A stretch of DNA of 64,000 nucleotides, taken from the NCBI GenBank assembly GCA_016756695.1, contig CP066701.1:3182001-3246000 (forward strand), given 5' to 3'. Source of the stretch: Heyndrickxia sporothermodurans. Its GTDB lineage: Bacteria > Bacillota > Bacilli > Bacillales > Bacillaceae_C. The notes below the pieces were generated by a model. That model saw only the letters and a list, made by a program, of their open reading frames with translations, did no database searches and was not told the DNA's origin. Positions 39,677 to 48,420 of this stretch are shown one piece after another; within the stretch, counting starts at the first letter, position 1, and each line of letters opens with the position of its first letter. Both the position numbers and the translations under genes were made by a program.

Positions 39677-40639
39677 ATGGTTTCATGGATTGGTAATATT
39701 GCGAAAATCTCATTGCCTACACCTTTTGCCGTAGGGGACGTCAATGTGTATATTATTAAAGGGGATGTATTAACACTTATCGATGCAGGGGTAAAAACAA
39801 AGGAAGCATGGGAATCCTTTACATATCAACTATCGCAATTAGGATATACACCGAATGATATTGAACAAGTTATTTTAACCCATCACCATCCCGATCATGT
39901 AGGATTGCTAGAGTGGTTGCCTCAAGAGATTAAGATTTTCGGGCATCAATACTGCAAGCCGTATCTTTCTTTTGATGAAGCGTTTTTTAGCGCACATGAT
40001 CAATTTTATTTAACCTTATTTCATGAATTTGGTGTACATGGTGAATTTGCTCAGTTATTAAAAAAATGGAAATCGCCATTAAGGTTTTCTGCTAGCCGTT
40101 CGTTAACCGATATAATAAATGAAGGAGATCACATTCCTGGATTCGAGGATTGGAACATACTTGAAACGCTTGGACACGCGCAAAGTCATCTATCCTTTTA
40201 TCGTGAAAAGGATGGCACGATGATTTCAGGTGACCATATACTTGCGAAAATCTCATCTAATCCATTATTGGAACCACCACTATCAAAAAAGAGCGAGCGT
40301 CCAAAGCCTCAATTGCAATATAATGCTTCTTTAAAGAAGCTTTTTGATTATGATATTTCCATAGCTTTTACCGGGCATGGAGCGGAAGTAAAAGATGTCC
40401 ATGCTTTGGTTGAACGCAGGCTGCAAAGACAGCATGATCGTGCGATGCAAGTAAGAGAAATGATTAAAGAGAAGGCTTTAACGACATTTGAAATCTGTCA
40501 AAGGCTCTTCCCTGCAGTTTATCAAAAAGAATTAGGACTGACTTTATCGGAAACGACCGCTCAATTAGACTTCTTGCTCTCAAAAGAAGCCATCAAGAAA
40601 GTAGTGAATGAAGAAGGTATCGCTTATTTTTGTGCGTAA
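39677..40639 (+). CDS. MBL-fold metallohydrolase (YqjP-like)
   Basis: 320 residues. Metallo-beta-lactamase metal motif LTHHHPDHVG near residue 75, later ligands in ETLGHAQSHLSFY, SGDHILAKIS and FTGHGAEV. A C-terminal winged-helix-like domain (TTFEICQRLFPAVYQKEL) follows, a layout also found in the glyoxalase II/LACTB2-like group. Substrate unknown. ATG 39677 has AAGGGGATG upstream. Followed 14 bases later by the SDR gene, as in B. subtilis yqjP-yqjQ. Confidence 0.86.
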   Translation: MVSWIGNIAKISLPTPFAVGDVNVYIIKGDVLTLIDAGVKTKEAWESFTYQLSQLGYTPNDIEQVILTHHHPDHVGLLEWLPQEIKIFGHQYCKPYLSFDEAFFSAHDQFYLTLFHEFGVHGEFAQLLKKWKSPLRFSASRSLTDIINEGDHIPGFEDWNILETLGHAQSHLSFYREKDGTMISGDHILAKISSNPLLEPPLSKKSERPKPQLQYNASLKKLFDYDISIAFTGHGAEVKDVHALVERRLQRQHDRAMQVREMIKEKALTTFEICQRLFPAVYQKELGLTLSETTAQLDFLLSKEAIKKVVNEEGIAYFCA

Positions 40640-40653
40640 TAGGAGTGAACGAA

Positions 40654-41451
40654 ATGACGAATCATCGTCTTCAAAACAAAACCATTGTCATTACAGGGGC
40701 ATCCGGAGGTTTAGGTGAACAGATTGCCTGCAAATGTGCAAAAGATAGGGCCAATCTTGTCCTTTTGGCTCGCAATATTGAAAAATTGAAGGTGATGAAA
40801 CGTAATATAGAAGAAAAATATTCAATAAAATGTAGCATTCAATTTTTAGATGTTTCCGCACATGAACAGATTCCTACTGTTTTTCAAAAAATTCGAGAGG
40901 AGTTTGGAAACATTGATGTGTTAGTTAATAATGCGGGATACGGTGTTTTTGAAGAGGCGCATTCTGCCTCTATGTCCGATATTAAAGGAATGTTTGATGT
41001 GAATGTCGTTGGATTAATGGCCTGTACGAAAGAGGTCATCCCATCAATGCGAACGAACAAATCCGGACATATCATTAATATTGCCTCCCAAGCTGGGAAA
41101 ATGGCCACTCCTAAATCAAGTGTCTATGCAGCAACAAAGTTCGCCGTTATCGGATATTCTAATAGCATAAGAATGGAATTGTCGCCATATAACGTCTTTG
41201 TGACAACAGTTAATCCTGGCCCGATTGCGACTAATTTTTTTCAAGTAGCTGATAAATCCGGAACTTACGCAAAAAGTGTTGAAAAATATATGCTGAATCC
41301 GGAAAAGTTAGCGAAGAAAATTGTTGACAGCATGCTGACAAAACGCAGAGAAATCAATGCGCCCGGCTGGATGAATGCGGGAAGCCTTATCTACACTTTA
41401 TTTCCTCGAACTGTAGAACGGCTAGGGAGAAAGGCGTTTTTCAAAAAGTAA
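40654..41451 (+). CDS. Short-chain dehydrogenase/reductase (YqjQ-like)
   Basis: 265 residues. Cofactor motif TGASGGLGEQIA, NNAGYG, and the catalytic Ser plus YAATK motif (SSVYAATKFAVIGY); the C-terminus IYTLFPRTVERLGRK is typical of this subgroup. I chose ATG 40654 (MTNHRLQNKTIVITG), placed behind AGGAGTG; an in-frame GTG at 40630 overlaps the preceding gene. Likely reduces a carbonyl substrate with NADPH; substrate unknown. Confidence 0.88.
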   Translation: MTNHRLQNKTIVITGASGGLGEQIACKCAKDRANLVLLARNIEKLKVMKRNIEEKYSIKCSIQFLDVSAHEQIPTVFQKIREEFGNIDVLVNNAGYGVFEEAHSASMSDIKGMFDVNVVGLMACTKEVIPSMRTNKSGHIINIASQAGKMATPKSSVYAATKFAVIGYSNSIRMELSPYNVFVTTVNPGPIATNFFQVADKSGTYAKSVEKYMLNPEKLAKKIVDSMLTKRREINAPGWMNAGSLIYTLFPRTVERLGRKAFFKK

Positions 41452-41457
41452 GGACGT

Positions 41458-41487
41458 AACCCGGATCGATTTGTATCCGGGTTTTTT
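41458..41487 (+). terminator. Terminator after the SDR gene
   Basis: AACCCGGAT/ATCCGGGTT stem followed by T-run. Confidence 0.88.
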
Positions 41488-41566
41488 CTATTGAGAAGCA
41501 ATAAATGTGAAAACACTAAAACTTTTTTAAAGACTCAAATGTCTAATGAATGAAAGGGGGAAGCAG

Positions 41567-42088
41567 ATGGATATTATTTCTCTAGTGAAGAAAGCGAAAA
41601 AAGGTGATGATGCCGCCTTTTATCAGCTATTGCTTGAGCATAAAGAGCAGCTTTATCGGATTGCTCTTTCCTATATGAAAAATGAAGAAGCTGCCCTTGA
41701 AGCTGTTCAGGAAACATCCTTTCGAAGCTTTAAAGCGATTAAGAAATTAAAAAATCCTCAATTTTTTTCAACATGGCTCATTCGGATATTAATAAATTAT
41801 TGCAATGATGAATTAAAAAAACGTAATCGTGTTATTCATTATGATGATATGTCACACATTGCAGGTGGAAAAGAAGATCTAATGAATCTAGATCTCTATG
41901 AAGCTGTTAGACAATTAGATGATAAACAAAGTCATGTAATTATTTTAAAATACTTTCATGATATGAAAATCTCTGATATCGCTAAACTATTGAACTGCCC
42001 GGAAAGCACGGTAAAGACATGGCTTTATAAAGGACTCCGACAATTAAAGCTTCATTTAGAAGAGGGAGGGGTAGAAAATCATGTTTGA
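41567..42088 (+). CDS. ECF-type RNA polymerase sigma factor
   Basis: 173 residues with sigma region 2 (DDAAFYQLLLEHKEQLYRIA, then EAALEAVQETSFRSFKAI) and region 4 (LDDKQSHVIILKYFHDM, then IAKLLNCPESTVKTWLYKGL). It overlaps the following DUF4179 gene by 8 bases, the usual sigma/anti-sigma pairing. I chose ATG 41567 (MDIISLVKKAKKG), placed behind AAGGGGGAAG; ATG 41546 is an alternative. The signal it answers is unknown. Confidence 0.88.
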   Translation: MDIISLVKKAKKGDDAAFYQLLLEHKEQLYRIALSYMKNEEAALEAVQETSFRSFKAIKKLKNPQFFSTWLIRILINYCNDELKKRNRVIHYDDMSHIAGGKEDLMNLDLYEAVRQLDDKQSHVIILKYFHDMKISDIAKLLNCPESTVKTWLYKGLRQLKLHLEEGGVENHV

Positions 42089-43387
42089 AAAAGAAGAAAA
42101 GCAGCTGCAAAGTGTGAAACAGGAGATCGATACGGCAACGATTCCTGAAGAGCAATTAAATCAAGCAATTTTTACTGGAATACAAAAAGCAAAACGTCGG
42201 AAAAAACACTACTCTCTCTGGAAAAAAACAATTATTTTGGCTGCCTCCTTTATCATTATTTTTCTCGGTTCTATACGGGTGTCTGATACATTTGCCTCCT
42301 ATATAAAAAAATTCCTGGAATGGAGCATATTGTCGAATTGGTTCAAGATAATAAGGGATTACTAGCCGCTGTGGATAACGAGTATTTTCAAAAAGTGAAT
42401 CGTTCCGATGAGCATCATGGATTTAAAGTGACTCTTGATTCCATTATTACAGACGAGGAACAATTGGTTGTTTTCTATTCTTTTAAATCGAGCAAGAAAC
42501 TTCCCAAACAAGTTTGGTCTAAGGATGTATATATTGAAAAGGAAAATGGAGAGAAATTAAAAACAGGTTCTTCCTCTTGCTGTGGGGGAGATCGCCGCAA
42601 TCAATATGAAACCAGCATTTCGGATGGCACTTTTGAATTCGCTGAACCGATTCCTAAAGGAAAATTAACTCTTGTTATGAAATTTGAAAAATATAATGAG
42701 GAGTGGAGAATTCCTTTTTCTATCGACCAAAATAAAATCGGCAAGAAAAAAACAATTCCAATGAAAAAGACAGTGACTGTTGAGAATCAACAAATTCTTA
42801 TTGATCACATCACTTTTTCCCCGACAAGAGTAGGAATTAATGTGAAATTCCCTACACAAAACTCAAAAGAGATTTTTGATATTCAAGATCTCCGGTTTGT
42901 TGATGAGAATGGTGAAGCCTGGTCAAAAATCCAAAACGGAATTGTTGCCCATGGGGGAAATGATGAAAAGACTTATTTTTTGCAAAGTAATTATTTTGAA
43001 CAGCCAAAGAAACTTTTCTTAGTTTTTAATAAAATAAGAGCTCTAGACAAAGATGAATTGAATGTTGTTATCGACCCATTTAAAAAGAAAATTATTCAAG
43101 CTCCCAAAGACGGGCAGTTGCACAAAGTTGAATTTGGTGCATTCGATGATTCGACTGATCTTTTGATGTTTTATTTAAATGAGAAATTCAATGGCCAAAT
43201 TTTTGATAGCTATACGGATTTTACTGGAAAAATGCATCGACTTTCCACTTATATTTGGGAAGCTGATGGGGAAAAAATCGGTTTTCCATACAAAATAAAT
43301 AATGCGATTTCCAAAAAGCCGATTACATTAAAACTCATTGATTATCCTGCTTATATCAATACGGATGTGAAAATTCAAATAAAGTAA
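42081..43387 (+). pseudogene. DUF4179 anti-sigma factor, frameshifted in an A-run
   Basis: The N-terminal 77 residues (cytoplasmic, then membrane helix TIILAASFIIIFLGSI) are in one frame from ATG 42081, which shifts to a premature stop at 42365. The extracytoplasmic part continues in a second frame to 43387 (GMEHIVELVQDNKGLLAA; EQLVVFYSFKSSKKL). The break is the A-run 42305-42311 (seven A): one more A gives YIKKIPGMEHIVELV, the family's usual wording, and a 435-residue protein. As written, the membrane anchor and sensor domain are separated, which would free or misregulate the sigma factor unless this is a sequencing error. Confidence 0.82.
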
Positions 43388-43464
43388 GTAAAAACTCGTC
43401 TATTTTAGTAACGGGTGTACTTGTGAGGTGCAGAACGGTAAGTTACAGACCAAACTTCACAGTC

Positions 43465-43504
43465 AAAAAGGCTTAGAGCTGTAAATGTCTCTAAGCCTTT
43501 TTTT
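43465..43504 (+). terminator. Terminator after the sigma/anti-sigma pair
   Basis: AAAAGGCTTAGAG/CTCTAAGCCTTTT stem, 10-base loop, then T-run. Confidence 0.85.
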
Positions 43505-43546
43505 CACAAAACCATAAGTGCATTAAGATGCTAAAATGAGTTTGAT

Positions 43547-43737
43547 AAATAAGCGGAAAAATTTCTCTTAATTAGAGAATAGCACTGAAAATAGCTTAAA
43601 TAGACGGAAGTTTTCCGGCTATTGACTCTAAAAACGTAAAAAAGGGTAATTTTTCTTTGCTTAATCGGAAAATCTCCGCCTATATCCCCCAAACCGAGCT
43701 CTATTCTACTGTATAACCGAAGAATTTCCGCTTATTT
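43547..43737. repeat. Intergenic repeat region with GCGGAAA/TTTCCGC arms
   Basis: No gene is visible between 43505 and 43880. The stretch contains an outer 13-bp perfect inverted repeat (AAATAAGCGGAAA at 43547-43559; complement at 43725-43737) and inner related motifs: GACGGAAGTTTTCCGGC (about 43602-43619) and ATCGGAAAATCTCCGCC (about 43664-43680). They are variations on one theme and look like a degenerate repeat family, which I could not identify. Confidence 0.5.
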
Positions 43738-43910
43738 TAAATTAGTTTAAAATATAATCCATATTAACTATGAACAGGGTGGACTTTTTTCCTAATTTCC
43801 AAAAAATGATGATTGAACACGAACGTATATTCGAATAAAATAATACATATAATAAGAACTAACGTTCCTATTCAGAGGCAAAATTATATAATTGAAAAAG
43901 GGTGAAGAGC

Positions 43911-45173
43911 GTGACGGTTGATTACAATACGTTACCACATCATCAGATTTTATGTGTAGATATGAAAAGCTTTTATGCGAGTTGTTCTGCTGTAATGGAG
44001 GGGGAGGATCCATTAAGCTGCTATTTAGCGGTAGTTGGGAACAAAGAACAGCAAGGAAGTGTCGTGCTTGCTGCTTCACCAAAATTAAAAAAGGATTTTG
44101 GAATTAAAACAGGCTCTCGACTGTTTGAAATTCCAGATGATCCTTGTATTAAAATTGTTGAAGCAAAAATGGCAACTTATCTACGCATTGCAACCGAGAT
44201 TACCCGTTTATTTAACCGATACGTACCAAAGGAAGCGATACATGTATATAGTGTCGATGAAAGTTTTATCAAAGTGGATAAGGCAGATCTTCTTTGGGGA
44301 GATGCAAAAACGATTGCTGCAAAAATAAAAGATGAGCTTGAACGGGAGTTTCAGCTTCCGTGTGCAATTGGCATTGGTCCAAATATACTCATGTCAAAGC
44401 TTTGTCTAGATATTGATGCAAAGAAGCAGGGCATTTCCGAATGGACCTATGAGGATGTTCCTGAAAAGCTGTGGGGGATTTCTCCATTAAAAGAAATGTG
44501 GGGAATTGGGAGACAACTTGAAAAGCGGCTCAATCGGATGGGGATTTTTTCTGTCGGACAGCTTGCACATTATGACCTCGCGAAGTTAGAAAAGGAATTT
44601 GGTATTATTGGCAATCAGCTCTATTACCATGCCTGGGGCATAGATTTATCTGAATTAGGAGCTCCTATTATGGAAGGGCAGGTAAGCTTTGGAAAAAGCC
44701 AAATTTTATTACGGGACTACAAAGAAGAACCTGAAATCAAACATGTCATTTTAGAAATGTGTGAAGAAGTAGCCCAAAGAACCCGAGTACATGGAAAGGC
44801 TGGACGAACGATTAGTTTAGGAATAGGGTACAGTGACTCTGATTTCGGTGGAGGATTTTACCGTTCACACACGATTAATGAACCAACAAATGTGACGATG
44901 AAGATATATCAAGTATGTTTAAAATTATTTCACCTTCATTATTCGGGGAAAAATGTTCGACAGATTACTATTGCCGTTTCGAATCTTATCGATGATCGGG
45001 TCCTTCAGCTTAGTTTATTTGAACCGAATCGTGTTAAACAGCATGAACTAGGATTTGTCGTTGATCGAATTCGTCAAAAGTATGGAGCAGGCTCACTGCT
45101 TCGAGCGGTTTCTTATACACAAGCGGGAACAGCAAGAAAACGTGCCGCATTAGTAGGTGGTCATAAAGCATAA
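43911..45173 (+). CDS. Y-family DNA polymerase (UvrX/YqjW type)
   Basis: 420 residues. Catalytic motifs CVDMKSFYASCSAV and YSVDESFIKVD; helix-hairpin-helix region MWGIGRQLEKRLNRMGI; C-terminal LSLF beta-clamp-like motif (QLSLFEP). It resembles SOS-inducible PolY2/UvrX proteins and their phage relatives more than DinB. I chose GTG 43911 (MTVDYNTLPHHQILC), with AGGGTGA upstream; GTG 43902 lies in that site. It is followed by a YolD-like gene, the usual partner. Confidence 0.9.
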   Translation: MTVDYNTLPHHQILCVDMKSFYASCSAVMEGEDPLSCYLAVVGNKEQQGSVVLAASPKLKKDFGIKTGSRLFEIPDDPCIKIVEAKMATYLRIATEITRLFNRYVPKEAIHVYSVDESFIKVDKADLLWGDAKTIAAKIKDELEREFQLPCAIGIGPNILMSKLCLDIDAKKQGISEWTYEDVPEKLWGISPLKEMWGIGRQLEKRLNRMGIFSVGQLAHYDLAKLEKEFGIIGNQLYYHAWGIDLSELGAPIMEGQVSFGKSQILLRDYKEEPEIKHVILEMCEEVAQRTRVHGKAGRTISLGIGYSDSDFGGGFYRSHTINEPTNVTMKIYQVCLKLFHLHYSGKNVRQITIAVSNLIDDRVLQLSLFEPNRVKQHELGFVVDRIRQKYGAGSLLRAVSYTQAGTARKRAALVGGHKA

Positions 45174-45194
45174 CAATGAATAGAGGTGACAAAG

Positions 45195-45536
45195 ATGATA
45201 CGTGATCGCGGTCGAATCAAGTGGAATTCACTTATGCTTCCTGAGCATGTAAAAATGCTTCGGGATTGGGCAGAGGAAGATACGTATGAACAGCAAAAAT
45301 ACATGGATGAACAACAACTTGAACGAATGGACGATATAATGAACGAAGCAATAGAATGTGGAAAAACGGTAACCATCACTCATTATCGCAATCATCACCA
45401 TGAGCTTGTGCTAGGATTGATTAAACGCTACAAGCCATTAGAGGGAAAACTGGATATTATTGATAGATTTGATGAGGTGCATACAATTTTTCTTGAAAAT
45501 ATTGTGGATGTTCAGATGATCGAAGACGAAATATAA
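45195..45536 (+). CDS. YolD-like family protein
   Basis: 113 residues, small and acidic. The N-terminus DRGRIKWNSLMLPEHVKML and the ITHYRNHHHELVLGLI segment fit YolD-like proteins, which accompany UvrX-type polymerases in Bacillus chromosomes and phages (YqjX next to YqjW). A regulatory role is suspected in the literature but not established. ATG 45195 preferred; GAGGTG just upstream. Confidence 0.86.
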   Translation: MIRDRGRIKWNSLMLPEHVKMLRDWAEEDTYEQQKYMDEQQLERMDDIMNEAIECGKTVTITHYRNHHHELVLGLIKRYKPLEGKLDIIDRFDEVHTIFLENIVDVQMIEDEI

Positions 45537-45678
45537 GTTGTTACATTAATTATTAAAGGGTGGGCTAATAACCATCCTTATTGACCTCTATTAGTGGTTT
45601 TCTTATTATGCACTCGACTATTTCGTTTAGTAATCAGGATATGTGGCTATGGTAAACCCAAAGAGAGGAGAAAAGTAC

Positions 45679-46512
45679 GTGAAGATTGAAATGAAAGAAA
45701 CACTTTCTAAAAAAATCCTTACAGAAGCAAAAGGTTATTTAGATGTCGGATTTACACATTCATTGAATCCCTATAGTGGGTGTGCGTTTTCTTGCAGATA
45801 CTGTTATGTAAGGGAAATGCCGATTCAGAGATTCAAAGAAATTCCTTGGGGAGAATGGCTGGACATAAAAACAAATGCAGCTGAAAATTACCGGAATGAA
45901 ATCATCAAACTTCGGAGGAAGAACAAACCCGTAAATATATTTATGTCCTCTGCAACGGACCCTTATCAACCAATAGAACGTAAGGCAAACATTACAAGAG
46001 CGATCTTAGCAGAAATGATTGAGAATCCTCCTGATTTTCTTCAAATTCAAACACGAAGCCCACTTATCACAAGGGATATCGATTTGATAATTAGATTGAA
46101 AGAAAAATGTGAAGTTTTAGTATCTATGACAATCGAAACGGACAGAGAAGAGATTAAGCAAATATTCGCATCATATGCACCGGGAATTAAAATCCGGCTA
46201 AAAGCCTTAAAGGAAATTCATGATGCCGGAATACCTACACAAGCTTCGATTTCCCCGGTGTTACCTTTTACACCTGATTTTCCAAAACAATTGAAGGGTA
46301 TCGTAAACCATGTTTGGATCGATACTTTAAGTATTGGTGATGGATCAATGGGAAAGCGTTCAGAGAGATTAGGAATGCCAAAAGTATTTGAAGAGCATGA
46401 TTTATCCAAGTGGTATCGTAAAGATATACATGTAATGGTAGAAAAATATTTTCATAAATACTTTCCTAGTGAAATGATAAGAGTTTCAAAAAAAGAAGCC
46501 TTTCCAAAATAA
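45679..46512 (+). CDS. Radical SAM protein of the spore photoproduct lyase-like (SplB-related) type
   Basis: 277 residues. The 4Fe-4S motif CAFSCRYCY puts Cys at 35, 39 and 42 (CX3CX2C). Further conserved parts: SSATDPYQPIER and IQTRSPLITRDIDLI, then SPVLPFTPDFP. This is the SPL-like radical SAM group sometimes annotated as DNA repair photolyase; true spore photoproduct lyase is longer, so the substrate is unknown. I chose GTG 45679 (MKIEMKETLSKKI) since AGAGGAG lies 8 bases before it. Confidence 0.82.
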   Translation: MKIEMKETLSKKILTEAKGYLDVGFTHSLNPYSGCAFSCRYCYVREMPIQRFKEIPWGEWLDIKTNAAENYRNEIIKLRRKNKPVNIFMSSATDPYQPIERKANITRAILAEMIENPPDFLQIQTRSPLITRDIDLIIRLKEKCEVLVSMTIETDREEIKQIFASYAPGIKIRLKALKEIHDAGIPTQASISPVLPFTPDFPKQLKGIVNHVWIDTLSIGDGSMGKRSERLGMPKVFEEHDLSKWYRKDIHVMVEKYFHKYFPSEMIRVSKKEAFPK

Positions 46513-46532
46513 AAAGATTAGATCATGAAGCG

Positions 46533-46576
46533 AACCCCCCTAAGTTGGACTAAGAATCAAACTTAAGGGGGTTTTT
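46533..46576 (+). terminator. Terminator after the radical SAM gene
   Basis: AACCCCCCTAAGTT pairs with AACTTAAGGGGGTT (one mismatch), followed by a T-run. Confidence 0.8.
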
Positions 46577-46625
46577 ACATAACAAAAAGTTATGTACGGG
46601 ATTATCTGTTGGTGAATCACCAAAA

Positions 46626-46826
46626 CTACTCTGCACGAACAACGGACTCAAAATTCCCTTTATGGGAGCCATCGCAAAATGGCTTTTTATTTGATAAGCC
46701 ACAGCGGCATAATGAAAAAGATGGTTTCGTTTCAAATACATTTCCTTCCGCATCAACTAGTTCCACATCGCCTGTTACACGGTAAGATCCATTATCATTG
46801 ACTTTAATTTGTACTTTAGACATCAT
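46626..46826 (-). CDS. CDGSH iron-sulfur domain protein
   Basis: About 66 residues. The motif CRCGLSNKKPFCDGSH gives the Cys-Cys-Cys-His ligands of a CDGSH-type 2Fe-2S cluster. Bacterial single-CDGSH proteins are small redox or cluster-transfer proteins of unknown partner. Four ATGs in a row (46832, 46829, 46826, 46823) make the start ambiguous; AAAGG spacing favours the third or fourth. Confidence 0.85.
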   Translation of the reverse strand: MMSKVQIKVNDNGSYRVTGDVELVDAEGNVFETKPSFSLCRCGLSNKKPFCDGSHKGNFESVVRAE

Positions 46827-46915
46827 CATCATCCTTTCTAAAATTAGACAATCTACTATTTATGGTATAAGGAAAAATACAAAAAAGCAACAAAGTATAT
46901 GGAAAGAAATTGCTA

Positions 46916-48331
46916 CTATATTAATTTGCGGGCTTTAAAGTTATTTTCTTGGACGAACCAATTTTGAGGAAAGGGGGTTCCCAGTACCCAATAGCTGATT
47001 CCTCTGAGACGATAGTTATTAACGACATCAAATTTTGCTTGGGCACTTCTTGCATCTTCAAACCAAACCTCATGCTGCTGACCATTTTCATCAGTATAGC
47101 GGAAGAAGGGAGATTGGTAGGTTGTATTGTATTCAATGGTTGCTCCATATTTCTGGGCTAACTGAATCGCTCTTTGGGGACTAACGGTTTTTGCGAGAGT
47201 TCCTTCCTGCCACGGAATTTTCCAATCACGTCCATATAACGGTGCACCCATCATAATTTTATTTCGTGGGATCACTGTTACGGCATAATCAAGAACTTTT
47301 TTCACTTCATTAATTGGCGCGATAGCCCATGGCCGTCCCCCTGCCCAGCCCCATTCATATGTCATTAGTATAATGAAATCAACAATCTTTCCTTGAGCTT
47401 CATAATCATGTGCCTCATAAAGAATCCCTTTTTGTTCGGACGTAAGTTTCGGAGCTAATGCAGTTGAAACTAAAAAGCCTTGCGGATGGAGCTGTGACAC
47501 GACACGACTGAGAAAAGAATTGTAGTTTTCACGATCCTCAGGATAGATGTATTCAAAGTCAAAATTAACGGCATTATATCCTTTCTCCTGCATTATAGAT
47601 AGGAGATTCTGAATAAGAAGATCTTGAACCGATTGGTTTCTTAAAAGGCTCGCAGCCAAATCAGAATTAAAATTTTGATTAACAAAATTTGTTACAACTA
47701 ATAAAGGGGAGACATGTTCAGAACGGGCAGCGCGAATAACAGCAGTGTCATTCAGTTCTGTCAAACTGCCATCCTCTTTAATTGAATAGGTGAATGGTGC
47801 CAGGTAAGTAAAATATCTCCCAAGTTGATGAATGTTTTCAGTAGCGCTTGCATCTAGCGTTGTTATATACGCATTTACCTCTTTAAATGGGCGAGTCCTT
47901 TCCGGAATTCGCAGTACTTGACCAATATAGAGAGTGTATGGGCTTGCTATGTGGTTCACTTCAGTAATATCTGAAGGATTTACATTATATGCTTGAGCAA
48001 TCGACCAAAGTGATTCACCAGGGCGAACAGTATGATAGTGGATAGGGATAAATAATACTTGACCAATGGAAATATCAATTGGATTGGATAGTTGATTGGC
48101 TACAGCAATTGCTTGCACTGATGTTCCAAACCGCTGTGCAATCGCCCATAGATTGTCTCCAGGCTGAATAATATATTCATAACCGGGTGAAGGAATAACA
48201 AGTGCTTGACCGATCACTAACGTATCAGGATTTTTCAATTGGTTAGCCGTTGAAATTTGAGTTATGTTCACTCCATATCGCTTGGAAATAGCCTGAAGAC
48301 TTTCTCCTTTTTTTACTACATGAATATTCAT
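46916..48331 (-). CDS. LysM-GH18 protein (YaaH/YdhD-like spore cortex or wall hydrolase)
   Basis: 471 residues. Three LysM domains at about 1-47, 51-95 and 97-141 (VVKKGESLQAISKRYGVN, YIIQPGDNLWAIAQRFG, HTVRPGESLWSIAQAYN) bind peptidoglycan. The rest is a glycoside hydrolase 18 barrel with the catalytic strand NAVNFDFEYIYPED. No signal peptide, as in B. subtilis YaaH, a spore coat-associated germination protein. Sporulation use is inferred from that resemblance. Confidence 0.88.
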   Translation of the reverse strand: MNIHVVKKGESLQAISKRYGVNITQISTANQLKNPDTLVIGQALVIPSPGYEYIIQPGDNLWAIAQRFGTSVQAIAVANQLSNPIDISIGQVLFIPIHYHTVRPGESLWSIAQAYNVNPSDITEVNHIASPYTLYIGQVLRIPERTRPFKEVNAYITTLDASATENIHQLGRYFTYLAPFTYSIKEDGSLTELNDTAVIRAARSEHVSPLLVVTNFVNQNFNSDLAASLLRNQSVQDLLIQNLLSIMQEKGYNAVNFDFEYIYPEDRENYNSFLSRVVSQLHPQGFLVSTALAPKLTSEQKGILYEAHDYEAQGKIVDFIILMTYEWGWAGGRPWAIAPINEVKKVLDYAVTVIPRNKIMMGAPLYGRDWKIPWQEGTLAKTVSPQRAIQLAQKYGATIEYNTTYQSPFFRYTDENGQQHEVWFEDARSAQAKFDVVNNYRLRGISYWVLGTPFPQNWFVQENNFKARKLI

Positions 48332-48420
48332 TTGGATCTCTCCCTAGTTATTTTCCCTATAGATACTGTATTCAGATACAAGTACAAATGTTTAAAAAAA
48401 TCACTAGAAAGAGAAATTTT

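Noticed and set aside
43792-44082. 96-codon open frame antisense to the start of the UvrX-type polymerase
   Set aside because: Shadow of the polymerase gene; no start signal.
45537-45678. Possible terminator or small gene between the YolD-like and radical SAM genes
   Set aside because: Only weak, interrupted complementarity (AACCA/TGGTT) and no start signal for a further gene.
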